Assembly (NCBI RefSeq): GCF_000217795.1
Contig: NC_015681.1
Location: 2,099,244 to 2,163,243, forward strand
Direction of reading: 5' to 3'
DNA length: 64,000 nt
From: Thermodesulfatator indicus DSM 15286
GTDB lineage: Bacteria; Desulfobacterota; Thermodesulfobacteria; Thermodesulfobacteriales; Thermodesulfatatoraceae
The notes beneath the pieces were generated by a model, which was given only the letters and a program-made list of their open reading frames with translations, did not search any database and was not told where the DNA came from. Shown piece by piece: positions 54,320 to 63,867 of the stretch. Numbering within the stretch: the stretch's first letter is position 1; each line of letters starts with the position of its first letter. Position numbers and translations under genes: made by a program.

Positions 54320-55363
54320 TTAAAGAGCTGGTAAAACAACAGGTTTTATGACAAACATATTTTGAGGATCGTTGGGGTTTACTGTAATTTCTACCCAGCT
54401 TGTTTCTTTGCCACCAAAAGTTTCTACCCTTGAAAAATTGGGAACTATAGTCCAATTACTTTCAAAAAACATGGGCTTATCAAACTGAAAAAAGTGAGTA
54501 TCACCGTGAACAAGCAAAACCTGCCCTGGAAAAGATATAGTTTCTTCTTTTAAAACATTGAAAAAGTCTGTAAAACCATTTTTTTCGTTTAAATTTTTTA
54601 GAAATTTTTTATATCCCTTAATCGTGGGTACATAAGGATAATAAATATCGGCTTGAATAGCCACTATGACAGCTTTTAGATTTTTTTTCTTAGCAATAGC
54701 AAAAGATTCTTTTAGCCATTTTATGTTAGCTTTGTTCCTTTCTCGATATTCATCAGTGGCTTTTTCACAATCTTTCCAAGTTCTTTTTGACTTTTTAAAA
54801 CATAGTTTATCACTCGAAACTAAATTATTATTACTTCCTACAACATGTAAAGACACTAACATTACATTGTGATATATTAATCTAGAATTTTCACTGAATT
54901 TATCCCCTAACTTTCCTTGTCTATCTACTGGTAAATGATTTTTTCCTTGAGTATAAGGTTTGTTAAAAAAGATTCTTCTTATATAAGAAAGTCTTTCTAA
55001 AGGATCATAGCTTCCGTTACTTACACGGTGACAGTCTGTCCACTCATTATCACCGACAGAATAAATAACCGGAGCATTAATTTTGTTAAAATAATCAATG
55101 AGTTTTTTGCCTATCACTTCGTCAGAACAAACTGAGCTTCCATCTTTGGTATCTCCCGTAAAAATGACTAAATCAATATCAGATTGATTTATAGAATTTA
55201 TGGTAATCGTTTTTATTTTACCTTTATCAATGATTTCATTAGGAAGAACAGCAATTTTAAAGGATTTATCAGACCATACGTAATCTTTAGCGGCAAATGA
55301 AATCTTAACCAAGTATAATAATAAAAAACAAATTAACAGAAAAATGAGATTCTTGACCCTCAT
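54320..55363 (-). CDS. Secreted calcineurin-like metallophosphoesterase
   Basis: 347 aa, AAGGAGG RBS. Signal peptide (residues 1-24, FLLICFLLLYLVKISFA). Metal motifs: IFTGDTKDG, GDNEWTDCHR and VHGDTHFFQF. The initial D-x-H motif is absent or divergent (IAVLPNE), so it is an atypical member. Exported; probably phosphate release. Follows the nucleotidase gene on the same strand with a 53-bp gap that contains a hairpin. Confidence 0.82.
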   Translation of the reverse strand: MRVKNLIFLLICFLLLYLVKISFAAKDYVWSDKSFKIAVLPNEIIDKGKIKTITINSINQSDIDLVIFTGDTKDGSSVCSDEVIGKKLIDYFNKINAPVIYSVGDNEWTDCHRVSNGSYDPLERLSYIRRIFFNKPYTQGKNHLPVDRQGKLGDKFSENSRLIYHNVMLVSLHVVGSNNNLVSSDKLCFKKSKRTWKDCEKATDEYRERNKANIKWLKESFAIAKKKNLKAVIVAIQADIYYPYVPTIKGYKKFLKNLNEKNGFTDFFNVLKEETISFPGQVLLVHGDTHFFQFDKPMFFESNWTIVPNFSRVETFGGKETSWVEITVNPNDPQNMFVIKPVVLPAL

Positions 55364-55388
55364 ATTAGCCTCCTTATATACTTTTGCC

Positions 55389-55406
55389 CCGAGTCAACTG
55401 ACTCGG
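55389..55406 (-). promoter_or_regulatory. Intercistronic hairpin between nucleotidase and phosphoesterase genes
   Basis: CCGAGTCA-AC-TGACTCGG, an 8-bp stem with 2-nt loop, lying just before the RBS of the downstream gene. Not followed by a T-run, so more likely an attenuator or mRNA stabiliser than a full terminator. Confidence 0.5.
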
Positions 55407-55416
55407 AGCTCTTTGC

Positions 55417-58400
55417 TTATTCTCCTAGATTGATTTGATAAATAGCTGTAGTACCGCTCTCTTCAAAAGAAACAATTAGAAGAGGCTTTCCGTTTGGAGA
55501 TTCTTCGGCTGGTACAAAGGTGAGGCCTTCTGGGGCTACATTACCTTTATTAAACTCTGGAAGGTAATAAACAAACTGTGGGTTTTGTGGGTTGGTAATG
55601 TCGTAAACCATAATAGAACATTGCCTCTCAAGGCCGATAAAGGCGTAGAACTTGTCACCAATTTTACCCACCACCACGCCTTCTGGTTCCACTCCTTTGT
55701 TTCCACTGCGGCCGTCCATTTCTCCTTCATCGTGGTTGAAAAGTTCGGGCTCTTTTTGAGCTACAATTCTACTGAATTCATCGCCACTATCCCAAACCAA
55801 ATCACCATTTGCATCCCAGATGCTAAAGCTTCTTCCTCCAAAAGCATAGAGTTCTTCATATTCACCATCATTGTCAAGATCACCTAGATCAGTCATTACT
55901 TTTAGGTCATTATCTTCTTCATAGCTTGAAGCAATGGAGGGATCGAGATTGAGTTTACTTATTTTCTTCTCATCAGAGTAGCCGTCGTAATCTCTTCCGT
56001 CTCCTTCGTTGGCAGTAATAAAAAATAATGTTCCATTTACTTCGTAAGTCGCGATTCCATCTGGCTGGTAAAGACCATATAAACCGGCAAAGTTTTTCAT
56101 CTCGATCTTTCCATTTTCTTCAATATCAATAGTGTAATGGCCTGGGGTATAATCCTTACGTCCTAAAGATTTTACTAATGAGATAGAATTACTGTTTAGA
56201 TCAATTTTAGCCACAGCGTTATTTTCCTGAAGGGTAACGAAGGCGTAGTCACCTGCTACGGCAATATATTCTGGTTCAAGGTCTTTAGCCTGGTCATTGG
56301 TTGGGGTGCCACCCAGGCGCACAGGGGTACCATCTTTAGCTGGCGTTAAAGTTATACCTCCGAAATCAAGCTCAGTATAAGCGTAATCATTTGTTAGGTT
56401 TATTATACCCACTGTACCTTCTGGATCGTAATTATAGGCATCGTTTGGTTCTCCTTCATTAGCCACTAGCACTTTGGTACCATCAGGTGTAAAGGTAATC
56501 ATATCAGGAAGGTAACCCACGGTGACTTCGCGCTTAAAATTACCCTCGGTATCAAAAAAGATCACTTTACCCTTTAGTTGTTTAGAATCATCAGTGCTAT
56601 CCACTACCTCCTCGGCTACGGCTACCAAGCCATTTTTAACTGCTACGGAATTTATGCCATCTCCATAGTTGGCTAAGTCTATGCTTTTTATAAGATTAGG
56701 GGCAGTTACATTCGAAAGATCATAAATATCAAGAGAATTTTCATCTCCATTAGTGATGAAAAGCCTTTTACTTTGGGGATCATAGACGTTTATTTCGCTG
56801 CTAGCTTTGCTTCCAGAGATGAGGCTTAGGAGCTTCATCGTGTTTGGAGTAAAACGCTGAACAGGCATTTCCTCGCGGGGAAGTTTTTCAAGCTTTTTTC
56901 CTTCACTGCTGAGCTTTTCTATCATTTCAATAAAAGTCTCAGCGTAACCGAAATAAGTATCTGTTCCGCCTCTTTCTTCAAGTACTTTGCCAAAGGTTAA
57001 ATAACCGTCTTTTCCAGCAGCAATGTAGCTATTAGTTACAACTTTGTAGGTTTGGTCGGGATTTATAGGACTCCATTCATGGGTTTCACGGTTCATTATT
57101 TCAAGGTCATAAACACGCTGATTTTTGGGTTGGGACATGTCTATTTTGTATCTAATGCCGTAAGCGTAAGGGAAGGAGCCTGTTGAACCACCATTATCTT
57201 CAAAGTTGGCTAGCGCATCTTCAAGCACTTGTTTGATTTCGGCTCCGGTAAGCTCTAAAGTAAAAAGCGTATTGCTAAAGGGTAACAGGGTATAGACTTC
57301 GCCTATGGTTATGGGGCCTTGGTCTATATAAGTTCTTACGCCGCCTGCGTTCTGAATAGCGAGGTCTGCGTCTTTTACCTTTTCGTAAAAAGACTTGGCC
57401 ACCAAAGGTGCTATTTCACTACCATGTTCTGGCAAGTAGCTAACTCCATCCCACTTGTCACCGGGAATACGGTTATGACCTAAAAACTCAGCGGCTTCTC
57501 CTATTTCTTTGTTTTTAAGTTCTTCTACTTGAGAAATGTATTCACTCAATGCTTCAAGAGCCGTTTCGTCAGGGGCCACTACTTCTAGTTTGCCACCACT
57601 TTGGGCTATAAGGTCGAGTATGTGGGCTCTAGTAGCTTCGTCCACTTCTACCTTCTTTCCTTCAGCGTCCTTTTGTTTAAAGATATCTCCTAACAAAATG
57701 GTGGTAACACCAGAACAATCCGTAACATGGCCGTTTTTGTCAAACTCAACGTGTAATTTTCCTACGGCGTAGGCGTATTGCCAGGCAGAAGCTACGCAAA
57801 CTTTCGTTCCATCTGCTTTTTCTATAATTTGAGGATACTGATTATATTGAGAGGAAAGACCGTATTCACTATAATCCCCAAGAAGGGAATGAGAATCTCC
57901 ATCGATGACTACATCAACTCCATCTACTTCTTGAGCCAGGAGCAAGTCGTTTTCCATGCCAAAGTGACTTAAAATGATAATTTTATTCACACCTTGGTTT
58001 TCTAATTCCTGGACATACTGCCTGGCCGTTTCAATTTCTTCAAGAAAATCGATGTCTTCTCCAGGATTTGAAGAATCTTTAGTTTTTTGACTATAGCCGA
58101 TGCCTATTATGCCTATTTTTTCACCCTGACGTTCAATTATGCGGTAAGGCTCCCAGTAGCCTTTGAGAATACTACCTTCTTGAGGAATAATATTGGCGCT
58201 GACTACTGGAGCGTTAAGTTTATCAAGGAAAGACTTAAGACCCTCGTTTCCGTTGTCAAATTCATGATTACCAAGTATCACGGCATCCCAATTAATGAAG
58301 TTTAGTAGTTTGGCAGTGGCTTCTCCTTTAAAAAGTACATAATAGAGTGTACCAACAATCATATCACCAGCATTAAGCACTATGGGATTAGGCTCGGTTT

Positions 58401-58689
58401 CGGTAAGAGACTTAATTTTGCTTATTACTCTAGGCATCCCTCCCATCTGCACATAAGTTTTTGTCCCATCGAAATAAAGACTTTTTTCCTCTTCGGGAAG
58501 ATGAGAGTGAATGTCGTTAAGATGAATGACTGTTAGTTCAAAATTTTCGTTTTCAGCAGTGTTGTTGTCAGAACCAGAGTCGCTAATGCTCAAAAAATCG
58601 TTTAGGTTACAACCACCTAACACAAAAAGATTAAGAACCAATAGATAAAGAAATAAAGGTCTAACCAATCTTTTAATTTTGACTGACAT
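55417..58689 (-). CDS. Lipoprotein 5'-nucleotidase/choice-of-anchor I fusion
   Basis: 1090 aa. Lipobox FVLGGC with C27. N-terminal metallophosphoesterase: HLNDIHSHL, NAGDMIVGT, GNHEFDNG, VDVVIDGDSH. 5'-nucleotidase C domain at ~375-570 (NAGGVRTYIDQGPITIGEVY). Then a ~450-residue beta-propeller 'choice-of-anchor I' region (YDPQSKRLFITNGDENSL). Extracytoplasmic hydrolysis of nucleotides for phosphate or nucleoside salvage. RBS AGGAGGGGGG. Confidence 0.93.
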   Translation of the reverse strand: MSVKIKRLVRPLFLYLLVLNLFVLGGCNLNDFLSISDSGSDNNTAENENFELTVIHLNDIHSHLPEEEKSLYFDGTKTYVQMGGMPRVISKIKSLTETEPNPIVLNAGDMIVGTLYYVLFKGEATAKLLNFINWDAVILGNHEFDNGNEGLKSFLDKLNAPVVSANIIPQEGSILKGYWEPYRIIERQGEKIGIIGIGYSQKTKDSSNPGEDIDFLEEIETARQYVQELENQGVNKIIILSHFGMENDLLLAQEVDGVDVVIDGDSHSLLGDYSEYGLSSQYNQYPQIIEKADGTKVCVASAWQYAYAVGKLHVEFDKNGHVTDCSGVTTILLGDIFKQKDAEGKKVEVDEATRAHILDLIAQSGGKLEVVAPDETALEALSEYISQVEELKNKEIGEAAEFLGHNRIPGDKWDGVSYLPEHGSEIAPLVAKSFYEKVKDADLAIQNAGGVRTYIDQGPITIGEVYTLLPFSNTLFTLELTGAEIKQVLEDALANFEDNGGSTGSFPYAYGIRYKIDMSQPKNQRVYDLEIMNRETHEWSPINPDQTYKVVTNSYIAAGKDGYLTFGKVLEERGGTDTYFGYAETFIEMIEKLSSEGKKLEKLPREEMPVQRFTPNTMKLLSLISGSKASSEINVYDPQSKRLFITNGDENSLDIYDLSNVTAPNLIKSIDLANYGDGINSVAVKNGLVAVAEEVVDSTDDSKQLKGKVIFFDTEGNFKREVTVGYLPDMITFTPDGTKVLVANEGEPNDAYNYDPEGTVGIINLTNDYAYTELDFGGITLTPAKDGTPVRLGGTPTNDQAKDLEPEYIAVAGDYAFVTLQENNAVAKIDLNSNSISLVKSLGRKDYTPGHYTIDIEENGKIEMKNFAGLYGLYQPDGIATYEVNGTLFFITANEGDGRDYDGYSDEKKISKLNLDPSIASSYEEDNDLKVMTDLGDLDNDGEYEELYAFGGRSFSIWDANGDLVWDSGDEFSRIVAQKEPELFNHDEGEMDGRSGNKGVEPEGVVVGKIGDKFYAFIGLERQCSIMVYDITNPQNPQFVYYLPEFNKGNVAPEGLTFVPAEESPNGKPLLIVSFEESGTTAIYQINLGE

Positions 58690-58834
58690 TTAGTCCCCCC
58701 TCCTACATATTTTTTTGAGCTAGTTTAATGAAAGCGGGCCAAATAGTTGTTAAAGATTTTTTACGAATAGATGACAAAATTTACAGGCTAATAATTTTTT
58801 GCTTTTTAAAGTGACTTAAGTAACAATACTTTTG

Positions 58835-59686
58835 ATGGAAGTATCAGATAAAAATAGGCTAAAAAAAGCCGTCCTTCTATGGAACCCTTCGGCGGGGAAA
58901 AACTTAAAAGAAGGGTTACTCCTATATGCCCTGGCCAAACAGGCTGGGCTTGCCCAGGCACCAGTTAAAAATTATCAGGAAATAGAAGAAGCTCTCCTAA
59001 ACTATAGCCGTGAAGGCAAAAGGCATTTCATAGTTAGTGGGGGAGACGGCACTATTTCGGCTTTTATAACTGCTTATCTTAGACATTTGCCCGATCAAGA
59101 GATTGCCTTAACGGTGCTTCCGGGTGGCACCAACAATCTTATTGCCTGGGACGTAAGCCGTCCCTTTAGGCAAGTAAAAATTTTTATGAATTTTTTGAAA
59201 GCTAAGAAACCTCTCATTTTAAAGCGCCGGGCCTTAAAAGTTATTCCAGGCAATTACTATGGTCTCTTTTGCGCGGCGGGACTCCTGGCGGAAGGGACTT
59301 TTTTTTATAATGTCTTGCGAAAAAAAGAAGGGATTAGAGGGCTTAAAAACATTTTTAAGGTCGTTAGAAAGACTTTTAAAAAAGGCCTCAAACGTGAGAT
59401 TCCCTTGATTGTAGAGACAAACAGCCTGGTCTATTTTCCCGAAACCGCCATGCTTACCACTCTCAATAAACTTTTCATACCTCTTAAGCCTTTTAAAAAA
59501 GTAAGTAATTGCCCTAAAATTAAAATAGGCCTATTTCCGCGGAAAATTGTTCCCTTTAAAACCCTTTGTGAAGAGGAAGTGCGCCTTCACACGCCAGGCA
59601 TCGCCCTTGATGGTGAAGAGATAGAAAGCCCGGCTAATCTCTTTAAAATAAACGTGACGAAAGAAATAACTTTTTTAAAGTGGTAA
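58835..59686 (+). CDS. Diacylglycerol/lipid kinase family protein
   Basis: 283 aa from ATG 58835 (TTG 58832 also possible). DAGK catalytic signature: LLWNPSAGK (residues 15-23), VSGGDGTISAF and LPGGTNN. Transfers ATP phosphate to diacylglycerol or another lipid. Divergent from the nucleotidase; followed after 4 bp by an acetyltransferase gene, so perhaps lipid or envelope modification. Confidence 0.87.
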   Translation: MEVSDKNRLKKAVLLWNPSAGKNLKEGLLLYALAKQAGLAQAPVKNYQEIEEALLNYSREGKRHFIVSGGDGTISAFITAYLRHLPDQEIALTVLPGGTNNLIAWDVSRPFRQVKIFMNFLKAKKPLILKRRALKVIPGNYYGLFCAAGLLAEGTFFYNVLRKKEGIRGLKNIFKVVRKTFKKGLKREIPLIVETNSLVYFPETAMLTTLNKLFIPLKPFKKVSNCPKIKIGLFPRKIVPFKTLCEEEVRLHTPGIALDGEEIESPANLFKINVTKEITFLKW

Positions 59687-59690
59687 AGAT

Positions 59691-60263
59691 ATGAAAAGAG
59701 TTTTCCATTTTTTGGCCATTATCATCGTTTTGCCAACCTGGCTTTTAGTCTGGCTGGAAAAAAAGTTTAATCTTGGTATTCGCATGTACGTGCTATGGGC
59801 CCAGTTTTGGGCCCTTGTCCCCGGAATAGTAGGATCATTTTGTCGCCGCGCATACTACTCTTTGATTTTTCCCGACGTCTCTCTTGATTGCGAGATAGGC
59901 TTTGGCACCTTTTTTAGCCAGCCCTGGGGAGTTATTGAAAAAGGCGTTTACATTGGACCTTACTGTATTCTTGGAAATGTTATCCTGCGCGAGGGAAGCC
60001 TTATTGCCTCACGCGTAAGTATTCCCAGCGGCAAAAGACAGCACCGTCGCTCAAAAGACGGAAAAATTCTTCCGGCGGATCTATCTCACTTCGAGAAGGT
60101 AGAAATAGGCCCGCACGCCTGGATTGGAGAAGGGGCCATTGTAATGGCCTCGGTAGGCGAGAAGGCTACAGTGGCTGCGGGTGCCGTAGTCACTAGAAGG
60201 GTCCCGCCAGGGTGCGTGGTAGCTGGCAATCCCGCACGTATTTTAAGGAGAGAAAGTTATTGA
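59691..60263 (+). CDS. Hexapeptide-repeat acyltransferase, membrane-anchored
   Basis: 190 aa. N-terminal membrane helix (FHFLAIIIVLPTWLLVWL), then left-handed beta-helix repeats (IEKGVYIGPYCILGNVI; VEIGPHAWIGEGAIVMASV; ATVAAGAVVTRRVPPGCVVAGNPAR). Serine-acetyltransferase-like; substrate unknown. Confidence 0.82.
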   Translation: MKRVFHFLAIIIVLPTWLLVWLEKKFNLGIRMYVLWAQFWALVPGIVGSFCRRAYYSLIFPDVSLDCEIGFGTFFSQPWGVIEKGVYIGPYCILGNVILREGSLIASRVSIPSGKRQHRRSKDGKILPADLSHFEKVEIGPHAWIGEGAIVMASVGEKATVAAGAVVTRRVPPGCVVAGNPARILRRESY

Positions 60264-60296
60264 ATTCTTTGAAAGGTTTTATTATTTTCGCCAGCA

Positions 60297-61058
60297 ATGT
60301 CAGAGATTCTAAAAGTAAAAAACCTGGTTAAAACTTTTGGAGGCCTAACCGCGGTAAAAAACCTTTCTTTTAGTATCAAAAAAGGGCTTATCACCGCTCT
60401 TATCGGCCCCAACGGTTCGGGAAAAACCACTACTTTTAACATGATTTCCGGGCACTTAAGGCCTACTAGTGGGGAAATTTATTTTGAAAATACCCGCATT
60501 GATAATTTACCTCCGTATAAAATCGCCCGCCTGGGGATTGCGCGGACCTTTCAAAATCTTGAAATTTTCAGTCATTTAACCACTCTAGAAAATGTCCTTT
60601 TAGCGATAAATAGCCGTTTAAAAGTTTTTTTATGGGAAACAGTTGTAAGAGCTCCGTCTTTTTTCCATAAAGAAAGGCTAGCCAGGCAAAAAGCCCTGGA
60701 ATACTTAAAAATGTTTAACCTGGAGAGCTGGGCGGAAACACCGGCGGCGAGCCTTCCCTTTGGGCTTCAGCGCTATCTGGAAATAGCACGAGCGCTCGCC
60801 ACCCACCCTACCCTTCTTCTTTTAGACGAAGCCGCCTCCGGCCTTGACGCCAGAGAAAAAGATCTGCTTAAAGAAAGAATAATAGCCCTAAAACAAGAGG
60901 GCATCACTATACTGCTAGTGGAACACGACATGAACCTGGTTATGGATCTAGCTGACGAAGTAATTGTGCTTGATATGGGTAGAAAGATTGCCCAGGGAAC
61001 CCCAAGAGAAATTCAACGTAACCCTGAAGTTATTGCCGTTTATCTGGGAGAGGGATAA
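60297..61058 (+). CDS. livG: Branched-chain amino-acid-type ABC ATPase (LivG)
   Basis: 253 aa. Walker A GPNGSGKTTTF, the signature region LPFGLQRYLEIARAL, Walker B LLLDEAASGLD and H-loop VEHDMNLV. LivG-specific C-terminus (GTPREIQRNPEVIAVYLGEG). No permease or binding protein lies next to it in the window, unusual for this family. Overlaps livF by 1 nt. Confidence 0.9.
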   Translation: MSEILKVKNLVKTFGGLTAVKNLSFSIKKGLITALIGPNGSGKTTTFNMISGHLRPTSGEIYFENTRIDNLPPYKIARLGIARTFQNLEIFSHLTTLENVLLAINSRLKVFLWETVVRAPSFFHKERLARQKALEYLKMFNLESWAETPAASLPFGLQRYLEIARALATHPTLLLLDEAASGLDAREKDLLKERIIALKQEGITILLVEHDMNLVMDLADEVIVLDMGRKIAQGTPREIQRNPEVIAVYLGEG

Positions 61059-61792
61059 TGCTTACGGTACGGAACTTGGTTACCTGTTATGGCCCAATTA
61101 AGGCTCTGAAAAATATATCTCTTCACGTATCAAAGGGAGAAATTGTCTGCCTCATTGGTGCTAACGGTGCCGGCAAAACCACTCTTATGCTTTCTATCAT
61201 GGGCATTGTCAAACCCTCTTCAGGGGAGATTCTCTTTGAAGATAAACCTATTCACAAATTGCCAACCCCGAGTATTGTAGCTCGCGGCATAAGCCTTGTG
61301 CCTGAAGGCCGCCAGATCTTTTATCCTTTAACCGTTGAAGAAAATTTAGAACTCGGCGCTTATCACCGCTACAAAAAAGAACCTAAAGAAAGTATTCGTC
61401 TGGACCTTGAAAAAGTCTATGAGCTTTTTCCCCGTTTAAAAGAAAGACGAAAGCAACTGGCGGGCACGCTTTCTGGAGGAGAACAACAGATGCTCGCCAT
61501 AGGCCGGGCCTTTATGGCTAGACCTAAGCTCTTAATGCTTGATGAGCCCTCACTCGGGCTTGCTCCGCTTCTGGTAGATAGCATTTTAAAGACCATAAAA
61601 AGTCTCAACGAAGAAGGGCTTACTATCTTGCTGGTGGAACAAAACGCTCGCCGCGCCCTTGATTTGGCGCACCGCGGTTACGTGCTAGAAACAGGTAAAA
61701 TCGTCCTGCAGGGAAAAACCGAAGACCTTATCGCCGATGAAGACATTAGGCGGGCCTATCTTGGCAAAGATTACCGAGAATTTACTGATTAG
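61058..61792 (+). CDS. livF: Branched-chain amino-acid-type ABC ATPase (LivF)
   Basis: 244 aa. GANGAGKTTLM, LSGGEQQMLAIGRA, LMLDEPSLGLAP and VEQNARRAL. Pairs with LivG. Nine bp later comes the PaaK-like gene, suggesting the transporter imports an aromatic or fatty acid that is then activated. Confidence 0.92.
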   Translation: MLTVRNLVTCYGPIKALKNISLHVSKGEIVCLIGANGAGKTTLMLSIMGIVKPSSGEILFEDKPIHKLPTPSIVARGISLVPEGRQIFYPLTVEENLELGAYHRYKKEPKESIRLDLEKVYELFPRLKERRKQLAGTLSGGEQQMLAIGRAFMARPKLLMLDEPSLGLAPLLVDSILKTIKSLNEEGLTILLVEQNARRALDLAHRGYVLETGKIVLQGKTEDLIADEDIRRAYLGKDYREFTD

Positions 61793-61801
61793 GAGACAGC
61801 C

Positions 61802-63082
61802 ATGAAACCTGATAATGCCGTTGAATATTTGTCTCAGGAAGGCTGGCGTCAATGGCATCTTGAATTACTGCAAAGTACTATTAATCGTGTTTATCACCGC
61901 GTGCCTTTTTATCGCAAGTTGATGGATATGCACAATATCTCTCCTGATGACATAAAAAGCCTTGAAGACATGAAAAAACTTCCCTTTACCACCAGAGAAC
62001 ACCTGGAAGAAAACTATCCCTATGATTTGTTTGCCGTGCCTTTGCGAGACATCGTGAGGCTTCATACTTTCCCCGGCCCGCGTACGCCTATTGTAAAGGG
62101 CTTCACTTTAAGAGATCTCTCGGCGGTGAGGCGTCTTACCGCTAGGTTTCTAGCCACAAGTGGAGTAACTTCTGAAGATATTGTTTTGATTTGTCTTGAT
62201 CCGGGAATGTCCGTATGGATTTCAGAGATCAAAGAAGGCGCTGAGGAACTCGGGGCTTCGGTTATCCCGCCTGATCCCCAAAGCGTAAAAAATCGCCTAA
62301 AAGTGATGAGAGATTTTAGGGCTTCCGTGCTCATAACTACACCTTCATACGCCCTTTATCTGACAGGTATTATGCAACAAGAAGGTATAGCTCCTCCTAA
62401 AAGTCTTCGTCTCATCGTATTTGTAGGGGAAGGAATTGAAGATGAAGAAAGAATGCGTCTGGAACAGGTCCTGGGAGTTTCGACTCGGTTAGGTTACGGA
62501 GTAACTGAGGCAGTCGGCCCAGGCATGGGTTATGAATGTGACGAGAAAAACGGATACCACCTGGCCACTGATTACTTCATTCCCGAAATAATTGATCCAG
62601 AAACAGGAGAAGATGTGCCCCCAGGAGAGATAGGTGAGCTTGTGATCACCACCGTAGCGGTAAAGGCTAATCCTCTTATTAGATTTCGCACCGGAGACAT
62701 GACGCGCTTTATCCCAGAGCCCTGCCCTTGTGGGCGCACTACCCCGCGCATTTCGCCGATACAGGCCCAAGCAGATGGTCGGGTTTCCGTGCGGGGGATA
62801 AAAATTTCTCTAGCTTATATAGAAAATCTTTTGGAGGAAGCCTATGGCCACGTGCCAGAATATGTTCTTTGTATCCAAAAGAAAAATTATCTGGAAAGGC
62901 TTTCCCTTTGGGTGGCCATAAATGAGAAACTCTTTGAACCAAGCATCCTCGGGCTTCACGAAGTAGCGGCCAAATTTGAAAGGCTTTTTGCCGAGACTTT
63001 TGGCCTAAACTGTCGTTTAAAACTGGTGGAAAAGGACCATCTTAAAGAAGTATCTAAGGGGAAAAAGATAGTTTATTTATAG
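61802..63082 (+). CDS. PaaK-like acyl-CoA ligase (phenylacetate-CoA ligase family) with altered P-loop
   Basis: 426 aa, RBS AGGAG. N-terminal PaaK block RVPFYRKLMDMHNISPDDIK. The AMP-binding loop, usually SSGTTGKPTVV before GYT, reads FPGPRTPIVKGFT. Later motifs are kept: YGVTEAVGPGMGYEC, FIPEIIDPETGEDVPPGEIG, RFRTGDMTRF and RGIKI. Activity is doubtful without the phosphate-binding loop, or the enzyme uses another chemistry. Part of livG-livF-paaK. Confidence 0.85.
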   Translation: MKPDNAVEYLSQEGWRQWHLELLQSTINRVYHRVPFYRKLMDMHNISPDDIKSLEDMKKLPFTTREHLEENYPYDLFAVPLRDIVRLHTFPGPRTPIVKGFTLRDLSAVRRLTARFLATSGVTSEDIVLICLDPGMSVWISEIKEGAEELGASVIPPDPQSVKNRLKVMRDFRASVLITTPSYALYLTGIMQQEGIAPPKSLRLIVFVGEGIEDEERMRLEQVLGVSTRLGYGVTEAVGPGMGYECDEKNGYHLATDYFIPEIIDPETGEDVPPGEIGELVITTVAVKANPLIRFRTGDMTRFIPEPCPCGRTTPRISPIQAQADGRVSVRGIKISLAYIENLLEEAYGHVPEYVLCIQKKNYLERLSLWVAINEKLFEPSILGLHEVAAKFERLFAETFGLNCRLKLVEKDHLKEVSKGKKIVYL

Positions 63083-63867
63083 CTATTCAAGCTCGTAAGA
63101 CCAGACGGGGAGAATTTCTCTCTTCTTAAGCTCTTCCTCTATAGATGGAGGAAAATCGTGGGCAACAAATATTTTAAAAACAGGCTTCTTTTCCTGCTCA
63201 GCGATAGCTTTACAGAGCTTTTCAAAACGGGATATTTCTTTTTTAGAAGGTCTAACCTTTGCTTCCCCTAAGATAAGGATCTTCTCACCATTGCGCCTGG
63301 CGAGACCATAAACATTTACCCGCCGGTCTTTCTTTCCTATCTTTATGTATTTTCGCAAAAGCCGCCCTTCTACTTTTAAGCCGTGCTCGGCCAGAATAGA
63401 CGGCAGCGCCTTGTAAGCTCGGTTTTCCAGGGTATAGCCAACTGTATCAGAAAGGCCTTCCACCCGCTCTTCTAGGCGGTCAAGCCTTTTAATGACCCTG
63501 CAATGTTTTCTCAGTTTCCTTCTGGGCTTCAGCTAACTCATTTAGCTTTTTCTCGGTTTCTTTCTGGGCTTCAGCTAGCTCCTGAACCGTAATTTCTAGT
63601 TTGGTAAGGCGTTCTTCACTTCTTTTCTGGGCCTCGGCTAGTTTGTTTATAGCCTGCCACACTTTGCGAAAATTTTCTTCAGTTCGCTCGGCAAAGGCCT
63701 CAAAGCGTTTTTCAAAAACTTCGAAATCTTTCTTGGTGAGCCTTTCTCCGAGTTCTTTATCAACCAAATAAAAATATTCTCTATTCTTTTAAGGATTCTT
63801 TTAAGGGAGTCCTTAGCTCTGGTGGTAGTTTTTCCAGAATTTCAATAAGTTTTAATTCTGTTGGCAT
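63083..63867 (-). pseudogene. Frameshifted coiled-coil / PD-(D/E)XK nuclease-like gene (DUF3782 type)
   Basis: Three fragments read in succession. ATG 63867 gives PTELKLIEILEKLPPELRTP ending at 63781. A second frame from about 63767 has VDKELGERLTKKDFEVFEKR and a long heptad region with tandem ELAEAQKETEK copies, stopping at 63489. The third (63463-63083) holds GYTLENRAYKALPSIL and KILILGEAKVRPS. Two single-base shifts (near 63785 and near 63501) would restore a ~260-aa protein like the DUF3782 coiled-coil nuclease-like proteins of thermophiles. Convergent with paaK, stop codons adjacent. Confidence 0.72.

Noticed and set aside
58741-58800. Possible Pho-box-like sequence between nucleotidase and lipid kinase genes
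   Set aside because: CTGT- and GTCAT-like half-sites are present, but not at the 11-bp spacing required for PhoB.
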